DNA of 64,000 nt from Brienomyrus brachyistius (Eukaryota; Chordata; Actinopteri; Osteoglossiformes; Mormyridae): the NCBI RefSeq assembly GCF_023856365.1, contig NC_064542.1:9231363-9295362 (forward strand). The letters run 5' to 3'. A model generated the notes under the pieces. It saw only the letters and a list, made by a program, of their open reading frames with translations, did no database searches and was not told the DNA's origin. Positions 12,510 to 25,365 of this stretch are shown piece by piece. A program made the translations under genes and the position numbers. Numbering within the stretch: the first letter of the stretch is position 1; each line of letters opens with the position of its first letter.

Positions 12510-14090
12510 TATGAGCATAAGCAGACCTAGATGAAATAATAAGTCAGCTTTACTGGTATCACTGGCATACACAGAAATTCCATTCCAAGTGAAATCTGAC
12601 TTTCTTTTTAATAGAATAAAATCGCTGAACCTAATGCAGTCTTTCTGATGGCAGTTACAGATATACCCCTTATTGACATTTGGACAATACATATATAGCT
12701 GTAATTTGCTCTAAGGACATACATTTAATATTAACCTAATTATGTCAAAACTCCGTTACAGGCAACAAATCATTGCTTGACTATCCTGCTCATAGTGGTG
12801 AAATTCCCATTAAATGTCCCACTCTTTCTTTAATATCTAGTCCCTTTATGCCTTGGTGTTAGGAAAATAGTACAGATTGTCTAAATGATGAAGACTGACA
12901 GTGAAAAGAAAATTAAAATTATATGTTCATTACTGATGAAAATGTGCACCTTTACGACATAATAAATCATAGATTTTCAGTGGCACTCTCTCTTAAAATC
13001 AATTTGCACTACTGTAAAATGACAGTGACAGTGGCAAATTACAATCACTACTCAGAATGTTTGGTTAATTTCACCTCTATGCAGCTTAACGTTATATTGT
13101 TTAAAACTGCTCAACTAGATTATGCCGCAGCACATTTACACATTACATACAATGATGCACTTTGCATGCAAAGGATTGCTGTATCTGCATGGAAATGCTG
13201 TTGATTGTACAGGTTTAGGCACAGTGATTTGCATGTCAATGGTAACATTTCTTTGTGGGAATGAAGTGCTACTTGGCAAAGCCCCTGTTGACAGATTTAT
13301 CGTTAACGCTATTACTCCCTCTGCCATTGTTGCCAGATTTCTTTGATTGCAGTCTTTAATTTTCTGGCAGAGAATATCTGAAAACAAAGATGAGAAGTCA
13401 ATTATACTAGACTGTTTTACTGCTTTGCATCACGGATGTAGTTGGAAGACTTTAGAATAAAGTAAAAGGGAAGAGAAAAAAGCCACAACTGCCAGGCAAT
13501 CATCCTTTTCCTTTGTCCTTGTAGTGCTGCCAGCATTTAGTTCACAAATGCTGCAAATAAATCATCATTGTGAATAAAGTGATACTTCAGTATAATGAAA
13601 TTCACCTTATTAACATGTAATTCTTTTTATAACTTAAAGTAAATATATTAATAGCATGTAATTCTGAAATTATAACAAAAATATTCGTTTAGATTTTTTC
13701 TGCAACAACTGCTAAAAAGGGGGGGGGATCCTTCCTGCCTGATGCCACCAGGCTCTATAGTATCTCTTCCTGAGAGGCCAGGTTATATAGCAATAATAGA
13801 AAAATACCCTAATCACGTCCAGTGCTCTCTAATTTTACGTCCATATACCATCCGTTTCTTTATATTTCAATTTATTTTCTGAACAATGTTCAAAGACATT
13901 CTGTTTGCACTGTGTACTTCTTAACTGTGTTTGTCTTGGCACTTCCTCTTGTTCTGCTCTTTATATTTGTATCTGTGCACTATATGTACCTTGCTGCTGT
14001 AAGAATTTACCTTAAAGATATCTTGTCTTATGCAATAGTGAGAAAGTTCAAATACAAAATAAAAAGCAATGTTTTGTCATGCTACTACAT

Positions 14091-14195
<105 letters not shown>

Positions 14196-14872
14196 CATTT
14201 TTAAGAAACGCATTTACTTCTTTTAATGTGATGCATGTTAAGTTCAATTGCGAAACCTGCAGGATTTTTTCCCCAGCTAAGCTATTGTTAGCTATTATAT
14301 ATCTTGCTCTTATTTTTAAATAATGTAGCCCAAAACTTATTCCAACAAGAGTTATCAAGGTCAAGTTAAACAGTCCCCTCTACAGCGGTTTATAGAAAAT
14401 GCTTTTAGAAAGGTGGGAGATCTCTTGTTCCAACATTAACCTTTTTAGCTCCATTCCGTCTCTATTCATAATCTTCAATTTAGAGCTTAGTTTGAAATGA
14501 TAAGCTCACTGTAATCCAACAATGTTTTCATAACCCGCATGATGAGACCAAAATCAAATCTAAAATCTTTTTACATCAAGTTTTCCCTCTAAAATGCTGT
14601 GAGGGACACAGTGATTCACACTTCAGACTCTCATATAAATGCCATCTGATGAAAGTGCTATATTTGTGAAATGTATTGTATCACCACTTTATTCCAAATC
14701 TGGATTTCTGAATCTCATTTCCAAGTATGAATATGAATTTGAATAACATTTCAAAAGTCTTCCATATCTTCCCTCCGCACCATCTGCAAGAACATAGGCA
14801 TTCCTCTGATTATTGTAATATTTTTGAATTATCTTTTGCAAACTTTTATAATGTTCCATCAGTTTCAGCCAC

Positions 14873-14908
14873 ACTCACATTCCCTGTGTCTTAACAGGGA
14901 ATGTGAGT
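14873..14908. repeat. perfect 15-bp inverted repeat with 6-nt loop
   Basis: ACTCACATTCCCTGT, then the loop GTCTTA, then ACAGGGAATGTGAGT. There are no mismatches in the stem. No U-tract or known RNA family context is seen. Confidence 0.9.
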
Positions 14909-17467
14909 TTAATCCCTCATGTATAAAACATTACAAAGCTGGTTTTCGCTTCCTGCCAGTAAACTGCACAGTCTAGCAGTGCAACTTGCTGAATGATGAT
15001 ATTTAGGGTTAGTATAAACTGACTTCAAAAATGACAGGTTTGCTGAAACCACGCTATTAAAAAAATTATATAAATATATAAAAAATATAGCTATTTCCTC
15101 TTTTCCTTTCAGTTTCTGTGTATGAATGAGCATCCTACTATTGACACGATAGTAAATTATAAGATAAACTGCAATGGTGCTGTAGTTACTAATCTTAAAT
15201 GATCAGCAGCTGTGAGACAAAGGTATGCGATTTCCATGCTTTGTGGCAAGTGGGGCTTCATAACAATACCTCTTTAAAAGAGGCAGATGAGATGTAGAAG
15301 CAAGACCCACCTGTCAAGTGGATGGCAAGAAACTGCCACCTTGTCCTTTAGATCGGAAAAAAATAATTGATGTTTACATCGTAGCCATGCTGACCTTTTA
15401 TTGAATGTCATGCTTTATTCATCAATTTTAGTGAGCACCACTGCATGTAAAACAAAATTCAATCGCGTCACTATTTAATAAATGTACTAGGGTTAATTAG
15501 TGCTACTTACTTCTCTATTTTTCCTAAATTATCCAAGGTCAGTCAATCGTGTTTTGCAGATGAACGGCTGGTAATGTAGATACCGGTATGTTCGTTCATG
15601 CTTAGAGTCTTTGTTGCTTATTGTCCCCCATCAAATTTGTTACTTGACGGTGACAGAAAAAATCACCTGGACAATCTACAGAAACCATGATTCAACGTGC
15701 GGCATCCAAATTAAAACTGATATTTTGTCTCAATCTTAGGTTGACAGCTGGTGTGATTTCGATATAAAAGCTTTATTACAGTACACATGCACTTACTTAG
15801 GTACCAAGTGTGATGCAATGCAAAGTAATAAGAATTACGATACAAAAAAGTCCTTAAATAATGGTATTAAAAAGGCTTCCTACAACACTACTAATACGAC
15901 TTGAATTGCCAAGAACTAACAATTCAATATACTTGATTAATATTACAATGACTTCAATTCGTTTTACACCTGAAAGAAATAATTATATAGGCCTACATTT
16001 GGAATTAATCTCAAGGTGGCTGTCAAAAAAAGCCAAGCCCGTGCATCATGTGTGAAGAGGGATTTTGGTGAAATTAAATATTAAAAACTGGCATAATTTC
16101 AGTTTTGTAACTGATTTAGATTAAGCAGCACTGGCAGTAAAATATGATGAGCTGGCGTCCGAGCTTCTCTTCAGCCATTAGAGAAATGTGCTTCCATAAA
16201 TAAGAAAGAAAAATGTATATTACATACAGATCTGTGAGGATCTTATGCAAAGCTCTTTGTGAAGTGAAACTAAAGAAGAACACTGCAGTCATAATATCTG
16301 CCGCACTGGGGAGTGATTACACGAGGGCCCTGGCAGAGAGCACGTGGTTTGCTGACGCCTAGCACAAGCGAAGACTGGAGATAAGTGGTGCTTTAAGGGA
16401 CCACTGGGATCTTTCCACAGAGGTCTGCCTTCTCACATGTCCGTTCCACCTCCTCTGCAGCCACTGAGGAGTGCTCTACTGCATGATGTAGTACAGTATC
16501 CCTCGGCCTTAAAAATGTTCACTCCTGTGACCGATAAATGTGATTCTCTCTCAAAGAGAAAAACTAGTACTGCTGCAAATCCATTCCCGGTGAGGTGTTC
16601 TTTATTTTTACTATTGCTTATTAAACAATGGATCGATTAGCTTATTTAATATAACAAACACACTGCCATTCGCCTATTTTCGTTTCACTCTCTTCTATTC
16701 AAAAACACACATTTCAGCACAGAATAGATGACTCTAGCTAGCAGACCAGGTTCTATCTTCAGCAGGACAAACTTTGATTTGTCCCTCCAGCTCCCACCAA
16801 ACCTGTGGCCCAGTGGCTATATTTGGGCCCGGGATGATTAAAAGTGGTCCTCTAACCCCAGCCTCAGACAGGCCAATTCATCGTGCAGACACCCTGCTGC
16901 TAACACACCAAGGGCCTGAATAATTTATGCACAATATTGAACATGAAAGAAGACCCCCTCTCCTCTCCGCCTCCAGCGCCGCATTCTGAGCAGATCTACG
17001 TTTGGGCTCTGCAGCCTTCACAAGGCCTTATTTGCTAAGCTCCTCCAAGGCATTTCCTTTGCTAAAAGGAGATACTACACGTTGTCTTAAAAAACCTACA
17101 GCATAAATGATGATAAATCCACAGTTATTATACATGTGATGTTTGCAATAATAAAAACTCAGGGCACTGAACTGGACCTTGAGTTGACGAACAGCTGAAG
17201 CCACACGACGTTTTCACGAGTGCGTTCGTTATTACGAACCATTATTTGCAGATTTTGAATAGGCTTTTGTGGCAGTCCATTTGGACGTACAGGTTGTCCG
17301 TCGAACGTTCTTAACATGCCAGTACTTCAATTACTTTAATATTGCCTACTACTATAAATAGTCGTAGTGATTATCAATAAAAATGACTGATAAATTATTT
17401 TGATTTATCGTACTTTATACACATTGCCTGTTCATTATGTCCACCACTAAACTTCAGGGTGCCTCAC

Positions 17468-17636
17468 CTCCCAAGTCCCCTCGTATGACTGCTTCTTCAA
17501 CCTCATGGCCCAGTTTTCGGGGTTAGCATCCGAGCAGTGGTTCATGCTAAGGATGACGGGCCGGGTCAGCACCACACCCGGCGGTCCGCAGCTCACAATG
17601 GGGCTCAGCAGTGTCTGGCAGCCAGCCAAAGGTAAT
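17468..17636 (-). CDS. unc5a: unc5a exon: ZU5 domain core
   Basis: This exon of 169 bp contributes one base to an Arg codon and then 56 residues, from LPLAGCQTLLSPIVSCGPPG through LTRPVILSMNHC to KKQSYEGTWE. The block LLSPIVSCGPPG plus RPVIL is diagnostic of the UNC5 ZU5 domain. The LPLAGCQ and MRLKKQS variants favour UNC5A over UNC5B/C/D. The acceptor is CCGATCCAG and the donor GGGAG followed by GTGAGG. The donor choice is confirmed because the next exon starts DVLQVGEE, giving the family sequence WEDVL. The in-frame ATG upstream is intronic. Confidence 0.95.
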
Positions 17637-17983
17637 CTGGATCGGAAGATGCAATAGAAGGTCTTACAAGGGTAAACAGACACAGGACAAACTCAATCAA
17701 CTCTATTTCCTACCTACAAATGCATTTGAAGGTAACGAATTAACAGAGATTTCAACATCGAACAAACAAGTGTATTTTAATGATACTCAAATGCCACTGC
17801 TACAGGATTTTTGCTATGAAGTCCAACTCTGTGGTACCGCATATTTTGGTGTGGTGGCAGTTGTATGTTGAATATTTAGAGAGCAGAACTGGACTATGTT
17901 CGGTCGATAAAATGCAATGAAAGCTGCCTAGCATTGTTTGTTTATAACAGGGAATAATCAGTACGAAAGAGGAATGGACCTAC
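17637..17983 (-). other. short intron inside the ZU5 domain (347 bp)
   Basis: This is the shortest intron in the window, from TACG|GTAGGT to GATCCAG|ATTACC. No repeat was recognised in it. It splits an Arg codon between bases 2 and 3. Confidence 0.9.
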
Positions 17984-18071
17984 CGTACATCTTCCTTCCG
18001 CTGAACAGTCAGATAAATCTCATATATCTTCCCTCTGGGAATTGCCTCAGGGGGAATAAGCAGGCTGATTC
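17984..18071 (-). CDS. unc5a: unc5a exon: ZU5 domain, N-terminal strand region
   Basis: This exon of 88 bp was recovered by hand; its reading frame is too short to appear as a long open frame. It enters in phase 1 and leaves in phase 0 plus two bases (CG of an Arg codon). It encodes (G)ISLLIPPEAIPRGKIYEIYL then TVQRKEDV(R). The motif LLIPPxAIPRGKxYE is the strongest ZU5 signature of UNC5 proteins. The acceptor is TTGCTTTCAG and the donor TACG followed by GTAGGT. It lies 347 bp from the next ZU5 exon and the two are evidently spliced together, CG+A making Arg. Inside the cell, ZU5 packs against UPA and the death domain to hold the receptor in an inhibited state. Confidence 0.94.
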
Positions 18072-20347
18072 CTGAAAGCAAACAAAGGAGGGAATGGAAA
18101 CACGAGGTTACGCTTGATTTTCTGTGGGAGGGCGCTACCTGGGCATTTTAAGGGACTGCTGGTGCTGACAAAACCAAATTCAGCTAACCAAAATAAAGGT
18201 CAGAGGTACCCTGTTCCACGCATGTTGATACAACTGCTAAGACTCCACATACCCTCCTACCATTCAGCCTTTAAAATAGAGAGGCACACATAGCAGACGA
18301 ATTTAAAAACACCTTGATACATACAGTTCAGACCGGGATTCAGCCTCAAAATGGATTTGAATAGAGCAAATGGGAATGTTCTAGCAAAACTGTAGAACTG
18401 TTGCAATTTTCTCACAAAAAGTTCAAATTAAAGCATAGGTTTGGGCAAGGAAATACTTTACAGCAATAGTGCTTGAAAGGTATGTCTGCTTCCCTGAGAT
18501 TGCAGAATATGCAGTTCAAAGCAAAGAAAATGGTGAGATGCGGTCAAAGTAAGGGGAAAACTGCAAAGGCAATTTACACATGTGAAATGGTTTCTCTCAG
18601 TAGGATGAACTTTAGGCCATTCGGCTGAAGATAAAAGGCCACTTCAAAGATCCAATATTCCACTTGTCAACATTCACCGCTTCACCAAATAATCTGCTTA
18701 ATCTGTTAAGACCAAATAGTGTCTGAATGAATTAGAAGTCTACGTTGCTGTGTTTAACTTCAATGTTGTATAACTGAAAATTACTTATTTACATACATGC
18801 CAGATTAATAACAGTTTATCAAATGTGCAAAAATATGGTACATTTGTTAAACTGCATGTTCGTTGACATATACAGTGTAGGCTAATGAACGTCTCTCTAG
18901 CAATCAGGCAGGTCAAAAAATGGACCCGCATGCTTTAACAATGTGTGATCACTAAATCAAATGATTAAATCTGATATCCTTACACTGCCTCTTGCTCTAC
19001 AGACATTACATGTCATGATATTGGTTTCCCACAATGACATCTTTCGCATTTTCACAACTAGACAACACATGTCTTTAAAATTAGACCTTACCATATAAAC
19101 CTGCCCACTGAATTGCATTGAAAACTGACTGAAGAAGAGGCTGAGAAACATACTGTAATGGCTTTTGCCCAGAGACTGACATGTAATGTGAGAGGGATAA
19201 GTAGCCATCATGACCAGCAGAGCTGTGGGCTTTCACAGGGGTAATGTGCCGTGGGGTCCCAGAGGTGATAAAGGAATAACCATTTTAGTATTGGTTCGCC
19301 AAATCACTGGGCAGTAGTTAGAGGTCAACATCTTATGTCTTGATTATATCTTTCACTTTTGCAAATCAGCGTCAGATGACTGGGGCCATCAGAGGTTTAC
19401 TGTAGTGTCTGAAGGGTATATTTGTAATAGCCCTTAGATTTCTCATTACGGAAATTTCATTACCTTTATTTAACTGTAAATACGGTAACTGTGTTTGTTC
19501 AATACTTTAGTCTACAGTCAGGTGTTGTTCAAAAGTGTTTTATAAATAAAACTGACATTGATTGATCTCCAAACTTATAAGAATCCACACATTTTATAAG
19601 CAGTACTACATTTTCTTTTTTTAAGTTTGATTTTGTCGACATAAATAATTTTCACATAGCTATAATATCGTGTCACAAAAACATAATCTAAAACAACAAA
19701 TTAATTCTTAGAAACATCAGAGTCCAAACATAATGTAACTCTTCTTAAAACGGATTGTGTTTCGATCATCTACAATACAGTGATCGTCTTCCTTATTATA
19801 GCTGTCACATTATTACATCATTAAAGGAAGATTCGGTGATAATTACAGTGTGAATACAGAGATTTCTTAAAGATACAAAAATGCTAATATAAACAATGTC
19901 ATTTACATAAAAAATGTATTGCTTAAATGAGGTCAGGTGAATCGTTATCATCTGTTAACTTTACATAATGGGTAGGACTTATGTATGCAAGGAAAAAAAA
20001 AGTTACAACCTCTGTTTCTGTTCTCATACTGCCACTGTATTACTTACTCTTCCGTAAGTATGTTGCTCTAAATAATTTTACATTTTATACAAAGGGTGCA
20101 TGATGAATATTTTATTGTAAAATTACTGCAAAAACCATGTAATACTATGGTGAGCCAAAGTATTGAGATTAACATTTTTCCATAGATTTAACATGATGTT
20201 ATAGTTATTTAAATATTGTATTATTCGACTGGAAAGCATACGATGCTCCATACAGTGACCAAACGTTTTCCTCTTGGCCACTCCATGTGATTTTTTTGTG
20301 CATACCTGCATGTCTGTAGGCGAAACAGGCCTAGACTGTAGATTTAC
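18072..20347 (-). other. intron before the first ZU5 exon (2276 bp)
   Basis: This intron has GT-AG boundaries in phase 1 and splits a Gly codon. It is AT-rich, and I saw no transposon signature, RNA gene or coding pattern in it. It is one of the cleaner introns of the window. Confidence 0.85.
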
Positions 20348-20647
20348 CTGTGTTTGGTAAAGTTAGCCGTCCTCCAAGGAAGTTGAAAGTGCCGTAAGAG
20401 GTGCTGGCAGTGTCACGGGGCAGGGTTTTGAAGTAGGTCTGAGTGGAGAGGCGATTCATAAAGTCCGCAGGATCCGATGGCAGTTTGCCATTGTGAAGAG
20501 TGTGGGAGCTGTTAGGCAGGGGGTCTAGAAGAGGGCCGTTGGTCACCGAGAACTTGCTGGCTGCCTCGTGTCGCGATCGGAGGCTACCTTGATAGCTGCT
20601 TGTGGTTGTGGTGAGATCAGGCTGGATGGTAAGCAAATGGGAGTTCT
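20348..20647 (-). CDS. unc5a: unc5a exon: cytoplasmic linker before ZU5
   Basis: This exon of 300 bp has symmetric phase 1-1. It starts (E)NSHLLTIQPDLTTTTSSYQ and includes KFSVTNGPLLDPLPNS and FMNRLSTQTYFKTLPRD. It ends YGTFNFLGGRLTLPNTG, where the ZU5 fold begins. The conserved pieces (LTIQPDL, LSTQxYF, YGTFNFLGGRL) match UNC5A. The Ser/Thr/Pro-rich middle is divergent, as expected for a disordered linker. The acceptor is TTCTAATAG and the donor ACAG followed by GTAAAT. The last G joins GA of the next exon to give Gly. The ATG 49 bp upstream of the acceptor lies in the intron. Confidence 0.95.
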
Positions 20648-21516
20648 CTATTAGAACAAAAACAGACAGACTCCAGTGAAAATCTCCAAGGGCCACAGAG
20701 GGTAAAATACATTAAACAGCTCCGTTGACAAGAAAGCCCACCGAAACGCAAAAAAACTAGTTTGCTCTCCCACACACATGCATGTAAAGCTTATGATTTA
20801 TTCTTAAACTCATGAATTTTCCCTTCTCCTCTATTGAATGCAGTCTTAAGAATTCATTCAAAATTACATATAGAGGAACCTTAGCATTCACAACACCGAC
20901 AGCTTTCATTATGCTGTTAAACAGAACAATGATTATGAAGTTACATATCTCTGTCTTTAAAGATATTTCTAATGATTTAAGTAAGTCGCAGTCAAGGATT
21001 TCAGTATGTACTTCCTGCAAATCAAAGTATCGGACATGTAAGCGCAGTTGAATTGTTTGTACATTTTTTCAGCATTTTACAACAGAAAAGTCAGGCTTCA
21101 CAATTAATTTTTTGTCACAGAACAATATCACATTAAAAGGGAGCCCTTTCAAATTATGGGACATGTTATAGTTACTGGTTACAGAAGAACAACGTGAGAA
21201 GCCTTTCACTGAATCCTATATAATCCACTGTTTCATTTCGGTCTGCCTAATTTGGAGAGTTTGTGTATCGGGAGTATCTGGGTGACCTACTTCAGCACTG
21301 GGAACTGGAATTTGAGGGAAGAACGATCAGCTACCCTTTGGAAAACCTGGAGCATTTCAAGAAAAGTTTGGAAAAAATACTTTCCTAAGATTACATGATG
21401 GGGAAAGTGTTTTTGTCATCGCACTGGACATCACTTCCTATACTGGATATTTGAGGAATGTTATAAGCGTCCTTCACTTATTGAAATTTACTAGATACAG
21501 TGACATGCTGTTTCTC

Positions 21517-21518
<2 letters not shown>

Positions 21519-21554
<36 letters not shown>

Positions 21555-21567
21555 TGTGTGTGTGTGC
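21519..21567. repeat. (TG)n microsatellite
   Basis: About 24 TG units with one TC interruption. The minus-strand reading gives spurious His-Thr open frames. Confidence 0.96.
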
Positions 21568-21943
21568 GCATATACATATGAATGTAATGAGATTATGAGA
21601 CTTAAAAGACATGCCTTGTAAATCCATTGGAGAATTCTGTAACAATGTGAGATATTCCCCAAACATCATGACTGCTATCATCTGGTACAGCACTCTGGAA
21701 CAGCGCATTCTGTGAAATTATCAAGCACTCTACTTGTCACCTTTGAGCTGGCAGTGACAGGTGGGGGTGTATTTGAGGTCCCCAGGGGGTCTACCTTCCT
21801 TCCAGGTGTGCCCTAGCTACGGTATACAGCAGGCCGACAGTGCTCTTCCTGTTGGCAGTGCATCAGATGGAGGCACCTGGGAGAGGCTATTAAACTGGAA
21901 AATCTTGTGGGGTGGGTATCAGCTACTACTGGGCACTATTCCT

Positions 21944-21961
21944 CCCCCCCCCCCCCCCCCC
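21944..21961. repeat. poly-C run (18)
   Basis: This is an uninterrupted C run. Its length is liable to sequencing error. Confidence 0.9.
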
Positions 21962-22676
21962 GAGTGGCGCTTATGAGAAGGTGCACACTTGCTTAGTTTT
22001 TGTCTCTTTGACTCTGAAACACTCTTGATTGCCCAGTAAACCTGGCAGCTTTATGGAATGGATGGCAGATGCCATTAACCACTCCCTCGAGCCTTTCTGG
22101 GGCACCTTTCTGGCATTCAGCATGGCACGGGTGGCTTGCTTTACCCTTGTGCTGGCAGCGAAAAGGGTACAGTGCATTACCTTCATGGTTAAATCTTTAA
22201 TTTTCAGATTCCTTGATCCTGCTGGAAAAAAATAGCAAACTAACCCTCTGTAAATGATTCTACTGTGGATCCTGTTCCTTGAGGGAGGCAGTTACCAGAC
22301 ACATAGCATGCGTGCAAACTCTTCATACAATTGGGCAAGGCAGAGCATATACCCATAAAATATTCCCTTCCGCCTGATACACGGCATGCCACATTATGAA
22401 AAACGGTCTCTCTAGCCGTAATTCCCAATCATTCAAGGGTGTGAGCCAAATTTTTATGACCATTTCATTTTCAACAAATTGCTTTTGTCTCTTTTCTGGC
22501 AGTTTCCCAGCTAGATATGACATTCAGTAAACCACTGAACCTCATAACTTGTCATCTGGGTTTCCAGTTTGTAAATGTGTGAGGCAATGCGTGAACTTCT
22601 GTCGATTTACATCTACATCTGGAACTGCGAAATTTAGCAATGTCATCTTTATGTATTATTATGAAAAAGGATATTT

Positions 22677-23215
22677 GGTAACACTTTACTTGACAGGGCA
22701 CAAATACTTAGTAATAACTCAGGTTCTTACCAGCGGCTGTCAGACATTATAACAGTTTAGCGTGAGTATTTTTTACTCATATATGTTTAACTGACATATC
22801 ACATGCTGTAACCAGGATCATTCACACCCCACCCCACCCCCGCACTTGTGTACATATCTCTGTACATTTTGTACATATCTCTGTACATCTTTATTTATTT
22901 CCAAAACTTTTGTACATTTGTATTTATATCTTTGTGTATCTACCTACTCCTATTGTTCTTTATTACGTTTTTGTGCAAGAGCTCTGTAACACCTAAATTT
23001 CTCATTCGTGGGATAATAAAGGTTATTCTATTCTATTCTATACTGCTAAAGTACAAATAAATATAGTAACTGGTCTGGATAAAAGATGCATCAGGATTCA
23101 TTAATGATGAATTAACATGCGATCAGTATGTAACTAAGACTTTGTGGTTAATTAATACATAAGTAATAGTATAATACTATATTAATAGTACCCCATCAAG
23201 TAAATCGCTGGATAT
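22677..23215. mobile_element. foldback element of the GGTAACACTTTA family, interrupted
   Basis: The left end TTGGTAACACTTTACTTGAC pairs imperfectly with the right end ACCCCATCAAGTAAATCGCTGG. Inside lie AATACTTAGTAATAACT and TTAATACATAAGTAATAG, in inverted relation. A retroposon 3' tail (22840-23045) interrupts it. Confidence 0.55.
22840..23045 (+). mobile_element. LINE 3' end with (ATTCT)n tail
   Basis: GTACATATCTCTGTACATTT is repeated. Then come TGTAACACCTAAATTTCTC and GTGGGATAATAAAGGTTATT, then an ATTCT tandem tail. This order is typical of the 3' end of CR1/L2-like fish retroposons (GGGATAAATAAAGT plus short tandem tail). Confidence 0.6.
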
Positions 23216-23498
23216 TTACTTGAAAGAAGCATTTATGCAAAGTTTGCAGCAAGTGTTTAAATGTAAGTGCCTGTCAGTTTCAAAACTCCCAAAACGGAAA
23301 ACTATGATCGGCCAGGAAGTGTCCTTTATTCCGAAACAAAGCGTCAGACAACCGGCAAATATATGTAGCTTTGAAACTTAAATCTAATTATGAGACAATG
23401 GGACAGTGACACGCACCACACAAGCTAGCTGACCCTGTTAGCTGAACTGAAAACCACTTCCTGCTCCAGCGTGTTAAGCCCCTCTGAGACCCACACAC

Positions 23499-23687
23499 CT
23501 GGCTTGGTCGGTTTGATGCCCACCGGCTGGAAGCCAGTGGTGAGTATGGAGGAGTCGGCCACATCGGCATCCAGGCCCTCTTTCTTACGCCGGTAAACCA
23601 GGACCACCACGATGAGGAGCAGCGTCAGACAGAGAGCCACGGCCACGATGCCCACATACAAGGCCACGTCCTCCGGGCCTGACACAG
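23499..23687 (-). CDS. unc5a: unc5a exon: transmembrane segment and start of cytoplasmic tail
   Basis: This exon of 189 bp has symmetric phase 1-1. It opens with (T)VSGPEDVALYVG and runs into a hydrophobic helix of about 24 residues (VGIVAVALCLTLLLIVVVLV). A basic stop-transfer sequence YRRKKEG follows, then the cytoplasmic DADVADSSILTTGFQPVGIKP that UNC5A shares almost word for word. The acceptor is GGCTGGGCAG and the donor AAGCCAG followed by GTGTGT. The weak donor context (G at +3, T at +4) is acceptable because the phase joins exactly to ENSHLLT in the next exon. Upstream in-frame codons giving MWYSEQKC are intronic. DVAD|S resembles a caspase-type aspartate site, but I cannot say it is used. 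Confidence 0.95.
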
Positions 23688-25275
23688 CTGCCCAGCCGGA
23701 AAAGACAGATAAACACAATGAACACAGAATAATCAATATAATACATTTCTTATGACATTTCTGCTCAGAATACCACACTCAATAAAACTCTGTTTTGCAA
23801 AGGAATTGTACTGTTCCAGAGCTTCACAGGAGCCCCTTCAAATACTAAAATTCTGCAAAAGAGCACTGCACCACTGGAATTAGCATTCTACGTAAGCAGC
23901 CGTTTGAATCTCAGAATAAATGTGTTAATATTTTAAAGATGTGTGAAGCCCACCTTGAGCCCTTTTTGACAGTCTGAAGGCACAACACAGCAGGAACAGG
24001 TTACACTCGTGAAAGTGAAAATGCATCTTCTAAATGGCATAAACCGGGGTGTCAGGGTACCTGATCGTAATATTCAGAGGAAACTAATTGACTGCAATTA
24101 CAATAGTACTGCTGTATTGTACACACTAGTTACATTTATAGTATGTAATATGACTGAATTGTACAATGCGTAACATATAATATCAGGTATAATACCATGA
24201 ATGAGGGTCACAACATATTCATGAAATTAATTAATAAATATTAAATTAAATTAATCGAATGCATTACTGTATTCACTGTATATTTAGACATGAATTATAA
24301 AGTATTAATGTTCAGTAATGCTCTTACAAATCAAAGAAAATTCAGCATTTCATATGATGTGAAGTTTTCCATCTATGTGTCATTTTATGGATGGATGTAC
24401 TGATAAAACTAACTGTTCAAGGGAAGGGCCATTATTAGGAAATTCTTTGTATATAAAAATCAGGTGATATGTTCAGTGTTTTCAACAAAATACTACACGA
24501 TTCATACCCACACACACAGAAATGCAAAGCATTAATTCGTTTTATACCCCTTTTATAAATAGAAAATATATAAATATAATCACATTTATTTCGAAATTCA
24601 CTCCAATTGGGGAAATGCTTAAATTTGAACTTTTTGACATTTTCACTACCTAACACACATATGCGGTACAAAACCATTAAATGTATATTATGTTATATTA
24701 TCAAATGATGTTATTAATGTTAAATTATGGCCTGTGCCAGCCATTCTACACTAAAACGAAATGGTAGCATATTGCGTTGTATCAAACTAAACACTAAATT
24801 TAATGGGACGCGCTATTGAATTTGACTGGCAGTTTTAGAGAGGCTGCTGCGTATTGCCATCATTACTACACATGGAACAGTGCTACAAAGCATTCCTGAA
24901 AAGCTGCTGGACATGCCCTGTGCTATTTGTCTAGTTTGTTTATAGAATAAAAAGCCAACAGTAAAGTTCAAGCAGCTAAGAGCCAGGACTCCCAGCGCTT
25001 GCTGACTTTCATCTTCCTAAGAAGATCCTCACAAACCGTTTATGTCATTGGCCAATTAGGACAGCAATCGTATGAACAGCGGACTCCTGGCTTTCAAAGA
25101 ATTCATTCTGTTTGTCATTTCCGTGATACAATCCTTTTTGACACAGCAGATGCGACAGTCCTCTGTGTGTAGTTATATGTTGTATCTTAAGCTTGGATTA
25201 ATGGAGGCACTGACTAAACTGCTCGGGGCAAGGTGATCTTCTGTTCCTAGGTGAAAAGTGGCAGACATTTCCCCC

Positions 25276-25363
25276 TATAATAATAATAATAATAATAATA
25301 ATAATTATTATTATTATAACTATTATTATTATTATTATAACGTCAATAATAATAATAATAAAA
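25276..25363. repeat. (ATA/ATT)n array
   Basis: Blocks of ATA units and ATT units alternate with short breaks (AAC, ACGTC), making the tract largely self-complementary. The SINE begins three bases after it. Confidence 0.93.
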
Positions 25364-25365
25364 CA

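Larger units (their letters stand above)
20648..23498 (-). other. intron between TM and linker exons (2851 bp)
   Basis: This phase 1 intron splits a Glu codon. It contains a (GT)n tract, a poly-C run and a foldback element interrupted by a LINE 3' tail (all listed separately). No coding potential remains. Confidence 0.85.
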
